Source: Arthrobacter sp. zg-Y238
Lineage (GTDB): Bacteria > Actinomycetota > Actinomycetes > Actinomycetales > Micrococcaceae
Direction: 5' to 3'
Assembly (NCBI RefSeq): GCF_024385525.1
Contig: NZ_JANFLU010000015.1
Coordinates: forward strand, 1-64,000
Length of the DNA stretch: 64,000 bases
Shown: one piece after another, positions 10,654 through 19,505 of the stretch
How the letters are laid out: the number at the start of each line of letters is the position of its first letter
Position numbering within the stretch: the first letter of the stretch is position 1
Translations under genes and position numbers: made by a program
Notes under the pieces: generated by a model
Told to the model about the DNA's origin: nothing
Databases searched by the model: none
Seen by the model: the letters and a program-made list of their open reading frames with translations, nothing else

Positions 10654-11175
10654 ATGCCCCGAAAAGCACCCACGGCACCGCGGACGACGATCCGAGGGAC
10701 ACCCGAGCCCGCGCCGGTTACCCAGCAGACCCCGCCGACCCAGCAGATGCCGCCGACCCAGCAGACCCCGCCGACCCAGCAGACCCCGCCGACCCAGCAG
10801 ACCCCGCCGACCCCACAGGAACTGGATACGGCCTACTTCGCCCGCCTGATCGATGAGCGAATGGAACACACCCGCGAGCAGATCAGTACGCTGACGGCTG
10901 TGATCCGGGAAGTTACCCTGGCAGCCAAGGACATTCCGGCAGACGACGAACACGACCCCGAAGGAACCACCGTGTCTGTGGAACGGGCCAACGAGGTGGC
11001 ACTGCTGGCCGCAGCGGAAACATCCCTGATTGAACTGATGGAGGCACGGGAACGCCTGAACACGGATAGTTACGGCATCTGCGAACGCTGCGGGACAGCG
11101 ATCCCGACGGCACGGCTCGAGATCCGCCCGGAAACCCGCTTCTGCGTGGAGTGCGCTTCAGTCCGCAGAAGGTGA
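10654..11175 (+). CDS. TraR/DksA-type C4 zinc-finger protein with Pro/Gln repeat
   Basis: 173 residues; ATG follows a strong GGAGGA site. Residues 23-55 are a hexapeptide repeat (TQQTPP and one TQQMPP). A helical coiled region follows (57-135), then the zinc finger GICERCG and FCVEC with cysteines C143, C146, C164 and C167, the arrangement of DksA/TraR and CarD-like transcription factors that act through the RNA polymerase secondary channel. The acidic pair at the coiled-coil tip typical of E. coli DksA cannot be placed with certainty. The disordered repeat is unusual and probably acts as a spacer. Confidence 0.82.
   Translation: MPRKAPTAPRTTIRGTPEPAPVTQQTPPTQQMPPTQQTPPTQQTPPTQQTPPTPQELDTAYFARLIDERMEHTREQISTLTAVIREVTLAAKDIPADDEHDPEGTTVSVERANEVALLAAAETSLIELMEARERLNTDSYGICERCGTAIPTARLEIRPETRFCVECASVRRR
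10720..10809 (+). repeat. 18-bp in-frame tandem repeat, five copies
   Basis: Unit ACCCAGCAGACCCCGCCG, five copies, one with an ATG codon in place of ACC. It encodes the hexapeptide TQQTPP in the DksA-type protein, so copy-number changes would stay in frame. Confidence 0.85.
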
Positions 11176-11295
11176 GCGCGACGCCGCCGGTGCGGTTGAA
11201 CCATGTGCGCCGCCTCACCGCCGTCCGGAAACGCGGCAGGGCGGGGATAGAATCTACGTGCACTTCAACCAAGACCGTAAGGATCCGTAACACGC

Positions 11296-11790
11296 ATGAG
11301 CATCACCATCCGGCTTGCCACCGAGGCTGACTTTGACGACATCCGCCGGATTACCCGTGAGGCTTACCTGCACGGCAACCACATCGAGGCCGACAATCCC
11401 TACGTCAAGGAACTGGAAAACGTCGAGGACCGCGCCAAGCACACCGAGCTGTGGGTAGCCGAGCTCGACGGAAAGGTGGCAGCCTCCGCCGCAATCACCT
11501 ACGCCGGCCAGCCCTACACGGACATCGCCATTGAAGGCGAACTGGAATTCCGGATGCTCGCCGTGGATCCGGCCGTCCAGCGCGGGGGAGTGGGCCGTGC
11601 GATGGTCAACGCCATTGTCGACTATGCCCGGAACAAGGACGGCATCAACGCGGTCAGCCTCACCAGCATGACCACCATGCTGAACGCCCACGCCCTCTAC
11701 CTGTCCTGCGGGTTTGAACGCGTTCCGGAGCGGGACTGGACCGTTCCCGGCGAGGACTACATTCTCTGGGTGTTCCGCAAGGCGGTCTAA
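11296..11790 (+). CDS. GNAT-family N-acetyltransferase
   Basis: 164 residues. The acetyl-CoA pyrophosphate loop is VQRGGVGRAMV (94-104), preceded by the strand EFRMLAVDP (84-92) and followed by ALYLSCGFERV near the C-terminus, a typical end of the GNAT fold. Acceptor is unknown: small amine, amino acid or protein N-terminus are all possible. Single-gene unit, followed by two tandem terminator hairpins. Confidence 0.85.
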   Translation: MSITIRLATEADFDDIRRITREAYLHGNHIEADNPYVKELENVEDRAKHTELWVAELDGKVAASAAITYAGQPYTDIAIEGELEFRMLAVDPAVQRGGVGRAMVNAIVDYARNKDGINAVSLTSMTTMLNAHALYLSCGFERVPERDWTVPGEDYILWVFRKAV

Positions 11791-11812
11791 TCCTCCAGCG
11801 GTACGCGGCCCG

Positions 11813-11848
11813 GCCGTCCCGGTGCCCGACGGCGGCGGGACGGCTTTT
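11813..11848 (+). terminator. intrinsic terminator, first copy
   Basis: GCCGTCCCG (11813-11821) pairs with CGGGACGGC (11836-11844) and is followed by TTTT. It ends the GNAT transcript. Confidence 0.8.
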
Positions 11849-11861
11849 GTGCGTCGGCCCG

Positions 11862-11897
11862 GCCGTCCCGGTGCCCGACGGCGGCGGGACGGCGTTT
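11862..11897 (+). terminator. intrinsic terminator, duplicated second copy
   Basis: Same 9-bp stem as the first copy, shifted by 49 bp; the tail is GTTTG rather than TTTT, so it is probably the weaker one. Confidence 0.65.
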
Positions 11898-12031
11898 GCA
11901 CGTCTGCAGCGGGCGGCAGCACGTCGGCAGCGTGTGGCGGCGGCCTCCATGCCCTGCCCCGAAACGCCGTAGACTGGAACGGATACCGGCGTAAAGCCGA
12001 AAAACGTTCCTAAAAGACGCATGGGAGACTC

Positions 12032-12328
12032 ATGTCTGAGATCAATCGTGAGGCTGTGGCGCATCTGGCGCGGCTGGCCCACATTGAGATGACCAACGAC
12101 GAGCTGGACAAGATGGCCGGCGAACTCGATGTCATCGTGGATTCGATCAAATCCGTAAGCGAAGTTGCCGGCGAGGACATCCCGGCAACCTCCCACCCCA
12201 TCCCGCTGACCAACGTCTTCCGTGAAGACGTTGTGGGGCAGACGCTGACCAATGAAGAAGCCCTGTCCGGCGCCCCGGACAACGCCGCCGGCCGCTTCAA
12301 GGTCCCCGCCATCCTGGATGAGGAGTAA
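12032..12328 (+). CDS. gatC: Asp-tRNA(Asn)/Glu-tRNA(Gln) amidotransferase subunit C
   Basis: 98 residues, the usual length. GatC wraps around the GatA-GatB interface and stabilises the heterotrimer that converts misacylated Glu-tRNA(Gln) (and Asp-tRNA(Asn)) into Gln-tRNA(Gln) (Asn-tRNA(Asn)). Recognised by the N-terminal [12 protein letters not shown] and the C-terminal [10 protein letters not shown] with a final [13 protein letters not shown] preceded by GGGAGA. First gene of gatCAB, 8 nt before gatA. A TAGACT hexamer near 11970 is a candidate -10 of the operon. Confidence 0.96.
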   Translation: MSEINREAVAHLARLAHIEMTNDELDKMAGELDVIVDSIKSVSEVAGEDIPATSHPIPLTNVFREDVVGQTLTNEEALSGAPDNAAGRFKVPAILDEE

Positions 12329-12336
12329 AAGCTTCC

Positions 12337-13839
12337 ATGAGTGAACTGATTACATCAAGCGCCGCACAGCTGGCCGCCAAGCTGGCTGCCGGCGAAGTGT
12401 CCGCCGTCGAGGTCACGCAGGCCCACCTGGACCGCATCGCGGAGGTGGACGGCGCCATCAACGCCTTCCTGCACGTCAACACCGACGAGGCGCTGCAGGT
12501 TGCCGCCGACGTCGACAAGGCCCGCGCCAACGGCGAGGAACTGCACGAACTGGCCGGCGTGCCCATCGCCATCAAGGACCTGATCGTCACCAAGGGCCAG
12601 CCCACCACGGCCGGCTCCAAGATGCTCGAGGGCTGGATGAGCCCCTACGACGCCACGGTGATCTCGAAGATCCGTGCCGCGCGTATGCCGATGCTCGGCA
12701 AGACCAACCTGGACGAGTTCGCCATGGGCTCCTCCACGGAACACTCCGCGTACGGCCCCACCCGCAACCCGTGGGACCTGGACCGTATCCCGGGCGGCTC
12801 CGGCGGCGGTTCCGCAGCCGCCGTCGCTGCTTTCGAAGCTCCGCTGGCGCTGGGCACCGACACCGGCGGATCCATCCGCCAGCCGGCCGCCGTCACCGGC
12901 TCCGTGGGCGTGAAGCCCACCTACGGCGGCGTCTCCCGCTACGGTGCAATCGCCATGGCCTCCTCGCTGGACCAGATCGGCCCGGTCTCCCGCACCGTGC
13001 TGGATGCTGCCCTGCTGCAGGAACTCATCGGCGGCCACGATCCCCGCGACTCCACCTCCCTGACGGACCCCGTGGGTTCACTGGCCGACGCCGCCCGCAA
13101 CGGCAGCGTCGCCGGGATGCGGATCGGCGTCATCAAGGAACTGCAGGGCGAAGGCTACGAAGCCGGAGTCCAGGCCCGCTTCACCGAGTCCCTGGACATG
13201 CTGCGGGACGCGGGAGCGGAAATCGTTGAGGTGTCCTGCCCTAACTTCAAGTACGCACTCGGCGCCTACTACCTGATCATGCCGTCCGAGGCTTCCTCGA
13301 ACCTGGCCAAGTACGACGGCGTCCGGTACGGCATGCGCGAACTGCCTGCCGAGCCGCCGCTGACCATCGAACGCGTCATGGGTGCCACCCGCGCCGCCGG
13401 CTTCGGCGACGAGGTCAAGCGCCGCATCATCCTGGGCACCTACGCCCTTTCCGCCGGCTACTACGACGCCTACTACGGCTCGGCCCAGAAGGTGCGCACC
13501 CTGATCCAGCGCGACTTCAACGCCGCGTTCGCGCAGGCCGACGTGCTGATCTCCCCGACCTCGCCCAACACGGCGTTCAAGCTCGGCGAAAAGCTGGACG
13601 ATCCGCTGGCCATGTACCTGAACGACGTCGCCACCATCCCGGCCAACATGGCCGGCGTGCCGGGCATCTCCATCCCCGGTGGCCTGTCCGATGGCCTGCC
13701 TGTCGGCATCCAGTTCCTGGCCCCGGCCCGCGAAGACATCCGCCTCTACCGCGCCGGCGCCGCCCTTGAGGGCATGCTCGAGCAGAAGTGGGGCGGCCCG
13801 CTGCTGGCCTCGGCACCCGTACTCGGAGGAGTGAAGTAA
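12337..13839 (+). CDS. gatA: Asp-tRNA(Asn)/Glu-tRNA(Gln) amidotransferase subunit A
   Basis: 500 residues. The glutaminase subunit: it frees ammonia from glutamine for transfer to the misacylated tRNA. The amidase-signature Ser-cisSer-Lys triad is complete: K80 (PIAIKDL), S155 in the Gly/Ser-rich [15 protein letters not shown], and the nucleophile S179 ([10 protein letters not shown]). The ribosome site is GAGGAG at the end of gatC. The TAA touches the gatB ATG with no gap. Confidence 0.98.
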   Translation: MSELITSSAAQLAAKLAAGEVSAVEVTQAHLDRIAEVDGAINAFLHVNTDEALQVAADVDKARANGEELHELAGVPIAIKDLIVTKGQPTTAGSKMLEGWMSPYDATVISKIRAARMPMLGKTNLDEFAMGSSTEHSAYGPTRNPWDLDRIPGGSGGGSAAAVAAFEAPLALGTDTGGSIRQPAAVTGSVGVKPTYGGVSRYGAIAMASSLDQIGPVSRTVLDAALLQELIGGHDPRDSTSLTDPVGSLADAARNGSVAGMRIGVIKELQGEGYEAGVQARFTESLDMLRDAGAEIVEVSCPNFKYALGAYYLIMPSEASSNLAKYDGVRYGMRELPAEPPLTIERVMGATRAAGFGDEVKRRIILGTYALSAGYYDAYYGSAQKVRTLIQRDFNAAFAQADVLISPTSPNTAFKLGEKLDDPLAMYLNDVATIPANMAGVPGISIPGGLSDGLPVGIQFLAPAREDIRLYRAGAALEGMLEQKWGGPLLASAPVLGGVK

Positions 13840-15357
13840 ATGTCCGTCCATATCCAGGATGAAACCCTGTCCTTCGAAGAGGCCATGGAGAAGTACGACC
13901 CGGTGCTGGGGTTCGAGGTCCACGTGGAGCTGAACACCAAAACCAAGATGTTCTCCGACGCCCCGAACATCTTCGGCGACGAGCCCAACACGGCCGTCAC
14001 CCCGGTGGACCTGGGCATGCCCGGCGTGCTGCCGGTGGTGAACAAGAAGGCCGTGGAGTACTCGATCCTCATCGGCCTGGCCCTGAACTGCAAGATCGCC
14101 GAATCCTGCACCTTTGCCCGGAAGCAGTACTTCTACCCGGACACACCCAAGAACTTCCAGACCTCCCAGTACGAAGACCCCATCGCGTACGACGGCTACC
14201 TGGACATTGAGCTCGAAGACGGCACCGTGTTCCGCGTCGAGATTGAACGCGCGCACATGGAAGAGGACGCCGGAAAGCTGACCCACATGGGCGGCGCCGC
14301 CGGCCGCATCCAGGGCGCCGACTTCTCCCTGGTGGACTACAACCGCGCCGGCGTGCCGCTGGTCGAGATCGTCACCAAGCCGATCGAAGGCGCCGGCTCG
14401 CGTGCCCCCGAACTGGCCAAGGCCTACGTGGCCGCCATCCGGGAAATCGTGAAGAACCTCGGTGTCTCCGACGCCAAGATGGAGCGCGGCAACGTCCGCT
14501 GCGACGCCAACGTGTCGCTGCGTCCGTACGGCCAGGAAAAGTTCGGCACGCGTTCGGAAACGAAGAACGTGAACTCGCTGCGCGCCGTCGAACGCGCCGT
14601 CCGCTTCGAGATCCAGCGCCACGCCGCCGTCCTGGACTCCGGCAACGAGATTGTCCAGGAAACGCGCCACTGGCACGAGGACACCCGGTCCACCACCTCG
14701 GGCCGGCCGAAGTCCGACGCCGACGACTACCGGTACTTCCCGGAACCGGACCTCCTGCCCGTGGTCACCACCACGGAATGGATCGAAGAGCTGCGCTCCC
14801 GCCTGCCCGAGCCGCCGGCCGAGCGCCGCAAGCGGCTCAAGGAAGACTGGGGCTACTCCGACGCCGAGTTCCGCGACGTCGTCAACGCCGGAGTCATGGA
14901 AGCCATCGAGGAAACCATTGCCGCCGGCGCTTCCGCACAGGTGGCGCGCAAGTGGTGGATGGGTGAGGTTGCCCGCCGCGCCAAGGAAGCCGAAGTGGAT
15001 CCGGTGGACGTAGGCGTCACGCCTGAGCTGATCGTGGAACTGGACCGCCTGGTCCAAGCCGGCAAGATCAACGACAAGCTGGCCCGCCAGGTCCTCGACG
15101 GCGTCCTCGCCGGCGAAGGCACCCCGGAGGAAGTCATCGACAAGCGCGGCCTGGCCGTGGTTTCCGACGACGGCCCCCTGCTTGAAGCGATCGACGCAGC
15201 ATTGGCGGCCCAGCCGGACGTTGCAGACAAGATCCGCGGCGGCAAGGTCCAGGCCGTCGGCGCCATCGTGGGCGGCGTTATGAAGGCCACCCGCGGGCAG
15301 GCCGACGCCGGCCGCGTCCGCGAGCTGATCCTGGAACGCCTCGGCGTGCAGGGCTGA
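13840..15357 (+). CDS. gatB: Asp-tRNA(Asn)/Glu-tRNA(Gln) amidotransferase subunit B
   Basis: 505 residues. Binds the misacylated tRNA and catalyses ATP-dependent activation and transamidation. Recognised by the start YDPVLGFEVHVELNTKTKMF, the cradle motifs MGGAAGRIQGADFSLVDYNR, GVPLVEIVTKP and MERGNVRCDANVSLR, and a C-terminal YqeY-like helical domain ending EGTPEEVIDKRGL and VGAIVGGVMKATRGQAD. The start follows the gatA stop directly; gatA ends in GGAGGAGTG, which serves as its ribosome site. Confidence 0.98.
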   Translation: MSVHIQDETLSFEEAMEKYDPVLGFEVHVELNTKTKMFSDAPNIFGDEPNTAVTPVDLGMPGVLPVVNKKAVEYSILIGLALNCKIAESCTFARKQYFYPDTPKNFQTSQYEDPIAYDGYLDIELEDGTVFRVEIERAHMEEDAGKLTHMGGAAGRIQGADFSLVDYNRAGVPLVEIVTKPIEGAGSRAPELAKAYVAAIREIVKNLGVSDAKMERGNVRCDANVSLRPYGQEKFGTRSETKNVNSLRAVERAVRFEIQRHAAVLDSGNEIVQETRHWHEDTRSTTSGRPKSDADDYRYFPEPDLLPVVTTTEWIEELRSRLPEPPAERRKRLKEDWGYSDAEFRDVVNAGVMEAIEETIAAGASAQVARKWWMGEVARRAKEAEVDPVDVGVTPELIVELDRLVQAGKINDKLARQVLDGVLAGEGTPEEVIDKRGLAVVSDDGPLLEAIDAALAAQPDVADKIRGGKVQAVGAIVGGVMKATRGQADAGRVRELILERLGVQG

Positions 15358-15390
15358 TAGTCCGGGCTCCCGGCCTGCCGAGCAACCGCT

Positions 15391-15424
15391 GACCCCCGTG
15401 TGGCCTTAGGGCCGGACGGGGGTC
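15391..15424. terminator. hairpin between converging gatB and gntR-type gene
   Basis: GACCCCCGT (15391-15399) pairs with ACGGGGGTC (15416-15424), with an inner GGCC/GGCC stem around TTAG. No long T-run; position between two convergent genes supports a bidirectional terminator. Confidence 0.6.
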
Positions 15425-15430
15425 GGCGCG

Positions 15431-16204
15431 TTAACGGCTTCCGGTCCCGTGCCGCGCCCAGAACTCAGAGGTCTCCTCCATACTGCGCTCGACGATCCGT
15501 TCCATCGCCGCCTGGGCTGCGGACCCGTCCGCAGCCTGGACCGCAACCGCAATGTCCATGTGCAGCTGCAGCGCCTCATGGTGGGGCAGATCCGGCATCA
15601 GGCCGTACTGTGCCCGCCCGACCAGGACCTCGGCGACCAGGCGATGCAGCTGGGCGAACATTTCATTGCCGGACGCGGTCAGCAGCAGCTGGTGGAACTG
15701 CACGTCCAGTCGCAGGAATTCCGCGGCATCGCCGGACTGGCCCGCAGCCCACATCCGGCCGGAGAGAAGAAGCAGTTCCGACACCTGGTCCGGTTCGGCG
15801 CGGACGGCCGCCAGACGGGCTGCCTGGGGTTCGACGGCGGTCCGCAGCTCCGCAAGGGAGCGCAGCTGCCCGAGCCGGTCGTTGGTGGCCAGCCGCCACC
15901 GGATGACCAGCGGATCAAAGAGGTTCCACTCCCTTGCCGGCAGGATCTCCACCCCCACTCTCCGGCGCGAGGCGACCATTCCCAGGGCGGACAGCACCCG
16001 CAGCACTTCCCTGATGACGGAACGCGAAACCGCCAGCTTTTCCTCGAACTCCTCGCTGCGCAGGATGTCACCGGCAGCCAGCTTCCCGCCGCAGATCGCC
16101 ATGCCCAGATGCTCCAACACCTGCGCATGCAGACCGGACGGAGCCTGGGTGCTGTTCACGGCAGCGGCGCCGGGGGCGGCGGTGCCCCGTGGAGTCGTGG
16201 TCAT
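15431..16204 (-). CDS. FadR-type GntR-family regulator of the adjacent sugar-acid operon
   Basis: 257 residues: an N-terminal winged helix (about 25-90) with FEEKLAVSRSVIREVLRVLS and an all-helical FCD effector domain (about 100-245) with LDVQFHQLLLTASGN, matching metal/ligand-binding FadC-type domains. Closest in role would be DgoR-like regulators of galactonate use. The ATG at 16204 is chosen because a TATGAT -10 lies exactly 6 nt upstream, predicting a leaderless mRNA; an upstream GTG at 16231 would put the promoter inside the gene. Divergent from the transporter operon, which it presumably represses in the absence of its inducer (inference). Confidence 0.85.
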   Translation of the reverse strand: MTTTPRGTAAPGAAAVNSTQAPSGLHAQVLEHLGMAICGGKLAAGDILRSEEFEEKLAVSRSVIREVLRVLSALGMVASRRRVGVEILPAREWNLFDPLVIRWRLATNDRLGQLRSLAELRTAVEPQAARLAAVRAEPDQVSELLLLSGRMWAAGQSGDAAEFLRLDVQFHQLLLTASGNEMFAQLHRLVAEVLVGRAQYGLMPDLPHHEALQLHMDIAVAVQAADGSAAQAAMERIVERSMEETSEFWARHGTGSR

Positions 16205-16209
16205 CCCCG

Positions 16210-16249
16210 AATCATACGGCTTCCAAAACACTGTTGAATAAGTATGATT
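16210..16249. promoter_or_regulatory. divergent -10 elements forming an inverted repeat
   Basis: AATCATAC (16210-16217) and GTATGATT (16242-16249) are perfect inverted copies 24 nt apart. The left half contains TATGAT on the minus strand, 6 nt from the regulator's ATG; the right half contains TATGAT on the plus strand, about 85 nt before the lipoprotein gene. They may be simply two -10 boxes, or also half-sites for the GntR protein. Confidence 0.6.
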
Positions 16250-16333
16250 TATCAGCTAAACCTCTGCTCACCGCAGGCGTAACGAGGCGCCGGCGCGGGG
16301 GCCCGGACCGCCCCAGGGACGGATGGAGACGGC

Positions 16334-17617
16334 GTGGAGCGCAAAAAACTTGCACGAACGGCGGCAATACTCACGGCGGCAACGCTGGGGCTGGCAGCCT
16401 GCGGCAGTTCAGACGAGGGAGCCGAAGGCTCGGACACCATCCGGGTAACCGTGGCGAACCACGTCTGGACGGACACAATCAAGGCCGCGATACCCGAGTT
16501 TGAAGAGGAAACCGGCCTCAAGGTGGAACTGACCCAGCTGGGAGAAGACCAACTGTCGGATCAGTACAACGTCAAACTCAATGCGGGATCGGATGAAATT
16601 GACGTCATGATGTACCGCCCCCTGCAGGAAGGGCGCCTTTTTGCGGACAACGGCTATCTGGCTGACCTGAGCGAACGGGTGGAGAGCAACGAGGACTGGG
16701 ACTGGAGCGACTTCCAGGAAGGTCCCGTCACAGCCACAACCTTCGAAGACCAGGTGGTGGGGGTTCCCATCATCACCGAGCGGGAAGTCCTCTACTACCG
16801 CAAGGACCTGCTGGCGGCGGCCGGACTGGAGATTCCCGCGACCATGGAGGAACTGGAAGCTGCAGCGAAGACCATCTCCGAACAGAATCCAGGCACGGCG
16901 GGCTTTGTGGCCCGGACCGGCAAATCAGCAGCAGTCACGCAGTTCTCCAGCTTCCTGTTCAGCTTCGGCGGAGACTTCCTGGAGGACGGCAAGTCCGCCG
17001 TCGGCTCCGAAGAAGCCAAAGAGGCCTATGCCTTCTACGGCGGGCTGATCAATAAATACGGTCCGGAGAACGTCAGCACAGACATGAGCTGGTCCGAAGC
17101 CATGGCGATCTTCACCCAGGGCGGCGCAGCGTTCTACACCGAGGCCGATTCCCTTTACAAGAACGCTACGGACCCGGCCAAGTCGAAGGTGGCCGACACC
17201 GTCGGGTTCGCCCCGCTGCCCGCCGGGCCGGCGGGGTCCAAGCCGTACAACATTCCGTCCTGGAGCCTGGCCATCAACGAGGCATCGCAGAACCAGGACA
17301 ACGCGTGGAAGTTCATCGAATGGGCCACCAGCAAGGACATGACCCTGCAGATCCAGCAGAGCGGCGTCCCGGGGCCACGGTCCTCCGTCTGGGCGGATGA
17401 ATCGGGCACGTCCACGTATCCGGAGGATCTGGCGGAAGCCATCACCGTCAGCGCCGAGAACGGGGTGGGACATGACCGGCCCCTGGTGAAGTCGGTGGCT
17501 GAAGCACGCGAGATCGTCGGCGGTCCTATTGTCGCCGCCATCACCGGAGAGGATTCCGACAACGCGGCAGACACCGCACAGTCGGACTTCGAGAAATTCC
17601 TCGAGGGCGAACAGTAA
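16334..17617 (+). CDS. sugar ABC transporter substrate-binding lipoprotein
   Basis: 427 residues, GTG start. Lipoprotein signal: MERKKLARTAAIL then LAACGSS with the lipidated cysteine at residue 22. The mature part is a family 1-type extracellular solute-binding protein: FEEETGLKVELTQLG, the hinge region GVPIITEREVLYYRKDLL and W-rich helices such as SWSEAMAIFTQGGAAF. It should capture a sugar or sugar acid at the cell surface and feed the two permeases downstream; the linked dehydratase and aldolase suggest an aldonic acid such as galactonate. A hairpin separates it from the permease genes. Confidence 0.88.
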   Translation: MERKKLARTAAILTAATLGLAACGSSDEGAEGSDTIRVTVANHVWTDTIKAAIPEFEEETGLKVELTQLGEDQLSDQYNVKLNAGSDEIDVMMYRPLQEGRLFADNGYLADLSERVESNEDWDWSDFQEGPVTATTFEDQVVGVPIITEREVLYYRKDLLAAAGLEIPATMEELEAAAKTISEQNPGTAGFVARTGKSAAVTQFSSFLFSFGGDFLEDGKSAVGSEEAKEAYAFYGGLINKYGPENVSTDMSWSEAMAIFTQGGAAFYTEADSLYKNATDPAKSKVADTVGFAPLPAGPAGSKPYNIPSWSLAINEASQNQDNAWKFIEWATSKDMTLQIQQSGVPGPRSSVWADESGTSTYPEDLAEAITVSAENGVGHDRPLVKSVAEAREIVGGPIVAAITGEDSDNAADTAQSDFEKFLEGEQ

Positions 17618-17622
17618 CTCCC

Positions 17623-17659
17623 GGGGCTGCCGGCCGGGGCTCCCCGGACCGGCAGCCCC
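17623..17659 (+). other. intercistronic hairpin after the binding-protein gene
   Basis: GGGGCTGCCGG (17623-17633) and CCGGCAGCCCC (17649-17659) form a perfect 11-bp stem with no T-run. Such structures often stabilise the upstream mRNA or attenuate readthrough so that binding protein exceeds permease. Confidence 0.65.
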
Positions 17660-17690
17660 GGTTCCCGCAACTGCTTTCAAAGGCGAAACG

Positions 17691-18614
17691 ATGGCTGCTG
17701 TTCTAACCCCGGTCCGGAAGACAGCCGGACAATCCTTTTCCGACTGGGCCAACGCCCACCGCAAATGGCTGTTTGCTGCACCCGCCATGATCTTCGTCGG
17801 GCTGCTGATTGTCTTCCCGGTGGCCTGGACCCTGTATCTGAGCCTGACGGACGCATCCGGCTCGGTGCGGGCCGATTCGGATTTCATTGGCCTGGACAAC
17901 TACCTGACCGTGCTGACGGACACCGACCGCTTCTGGCCCGCCGCCGGCCGTACCGCGTATTTCACCGTCACCGCCCTGGCCGTGGAACTGGTCCTGGGGA
18001 TGTGTATTGCCCTGTTGCTGTGGCGGCCGTTCCGGGGCGAGAAGTGGGTGCGCGTTGCGATCCTGCTGCCGCTGGTGGCGACACCGGTGGCTGTGGGCAT
18101 GATGTGGCGGCTGATCTTCGACCCGAACATCGGTTTTGCGAACCAGATGCTCGGCTGGGTGGGGATTCCGCCGCAGCCATGGCTCTCGGGTGTTGAGTCC
18201 GCCCTGCCGACCACCATCTTCATCGACATCTGGCAGTGGACACCCATGATCGTGCTCATTCTGCTGGCGGGCCTGACTTCGCTGTCCGACGAACCGGACG
18301 AGGCGGCACGCATCGACGGTGCGAGTGCCTGGCAGCGCTTCCGGTACGTGACGCTGCCGTTGATGATGCCGACAGTGATTGTGGCAGTGCTGCTGCGCAG
18401 CATCGACGCACTGAAAACCTTTGACATCCTCTACGCCACCAAGGGCAAGGGCGGCGGGTCCTTCAACGAAGTGGAAACGCTGAACATCTACGCCTACGGC
18501 CTGAGCTTCGACTACAACAAATACGGGCTGTCATCCACGGTGCTGATCCTGTTCTTCCTGATCATTGTCGGCATCATGTTCTTCCTGACCCGGCGCCGGA
18601 AAGGAACCAACTGA
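17691..18614 (+). CDS. sugar ABC transporter permease, first subunit
   Basis: 307 residues with about six membrane helices (first at about 26-48, LFAAPAMIFVGLLIVFPVAW). The ATPase-contacting EAA loop is EPDEAARIDGASAWQRFRYV around residues 203-222. MalF/UgpA-type permease. ATG at 17691 is preferred over upstream in-frame codons, which would overlap the binding-protein gene and the hairpin. No ATP-binding protein is encoded in the cluster; actinobacterial CUT1 transporters often share an MsiK-type ATPase encoded elsewhere (known for the group, inferred here). Confidence 0.9.
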   Translation: MAAVLTPVRKTAGQSFSDWANAHRKWLFAAPAMIFVGLLIVFPVAWTLYLSLTDASGSVRADSDFIGLDNYLTVLTDTDRFWPAAGRTAYFTVTALAVELVLGMCIALLLWRPFRGEKWVRVAILLPLVATPVAVGMMWRLIFDPNIGFANQMLGWVGIPPQPWLSGVESALPTTIFIDIWQWTPMIVLILLAGLTSLSDEPDEAARIDGASAWQRFRYVTLPLMMPTVIVAVLLRSIDALKTFDILYATKGKGGGSFNEVETLNIYAYGLSFDYNKYGLSSTVLILFFLIIVGIMFFLTRRRKGTN

Positions 18615-18615
18615 A

Positions 18616-19497
18616 ATGAGTGCCGTTACCGAGCTGCCCGAGTCCTTCGCCCCGGTTGAGGCAACCGGCCGCCGCCGCAAACCCCTGCGCAGCCGCGCCT
18701 ACAAATGGTTCCGCGTCTGCGCCCTGGTGCTGGTGGTCCTGCTGCTCCTGGCACCGCTGGCCTGGATGGTCCTGGCATCATTCAAGACGAACGTGGACAT
18801 TTACGACGCCGCGAAGTCACTGATCTTCACACCCACCTTCGAGAACTATGCGAACGTCCTGGCGCGCAACAACTATTTCGTTTTCATCTTCAACAGCTTC
18901 TGGGTGGCGTTCGCCTCCACGCTGCTGTCCCTGCTGCTGGGCGTGCCGGCGGCGTATGCCATGAGCCGCTTCTCCATGCAGCGTTCCGCGCTGGTGGTGC
19001 TGATGGCGCGGATCATTCCCGGCGTGAGCCTGCTGGTGCCGTGGTACTACGTCTTTTCGAACCTGCGGATGGTGGGCGGGTTCAGCGTCCTCATCCTCAG
19101 CCACATGTTCGTGGCGCTGCCCCTGATCGTCTACATCATGATGAGCTACTTCGATTCGCTCCCGCTGGAGCTGGAGGAATCGGCCCAGGTGGACGGGCTC
19201 TCACCCATCGGTGCCTTCCGGCTGATCACGCTGCCGCTCTCCGTACCGGGGATCATGACCGCCGGCATCCTGTCCTTTATCTTCTCCTGGAACAATTTCA
19301 TGTTCGCCCTGGTGCTTTCGGGGTCTTCCACCAAGACCCTTCCGGTAGCGATCTTCGATTTTGTGTCCTACGCAAGTATCGACTGGGGCGGACTCATGGC
19401 CGCCGCCACCGTGGTCACCATACCGATCATGGTTATCGCCCTGTTCACTCAAAAATACGTAGTCAGCGGCCTTACCGCCGGCGCGACCAAGGGATAG
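18616..19497 (+). CDS. sugar ABC transporter permease, second subunit
   Basis: 293 residues, six predicted membrane helices, MalG-type. EAA loop LELEESAQVDGLSPIGAFRL at about 190-209. The ATG lies 1 nt after the previous stop, so both permeases are made together as a heterodimer. The N-terminal 35 residues are cytosolic and basic. Confidence 0.9.
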   Translation: MSAVTELPESFAPVEATGRRRKPLRSRAYKWFRVCALVLVVLLLLAPLAWMVLASFKTNVDIYDAAKSLIFTPTFENYANVLARNNYFVFIFNSFWVAFASTLLSLLLGVPAAYAMSRFSMQRSALVVLMARIIPGVSLLVPWYYVFSNLRMVGGFSVLILSHMFVALPLIVYIMMSYFDSLPLELEESAQVDGLSPIGAFRLITLPLSVPGIMTAGILSFIFSWNNFMFALVLSGSSTKTLPVAIFDFVSYASIDWGGLMAAATVVTIPIMVIALFTQKYVVSGLTAGATKG

Positions 19498-19505
19498 GCA
19501 GAAGT

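Larger units (their letters stand above)
11806..11897. repeat. direct repeat of about 43 bp carrying two terminators
   Basis: The segment beginning CGGCCCGGCCGTCCCG at 11806 recurs at 11855 with a 49-bp period and near identity through the T-run. Confidence 0.8.
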
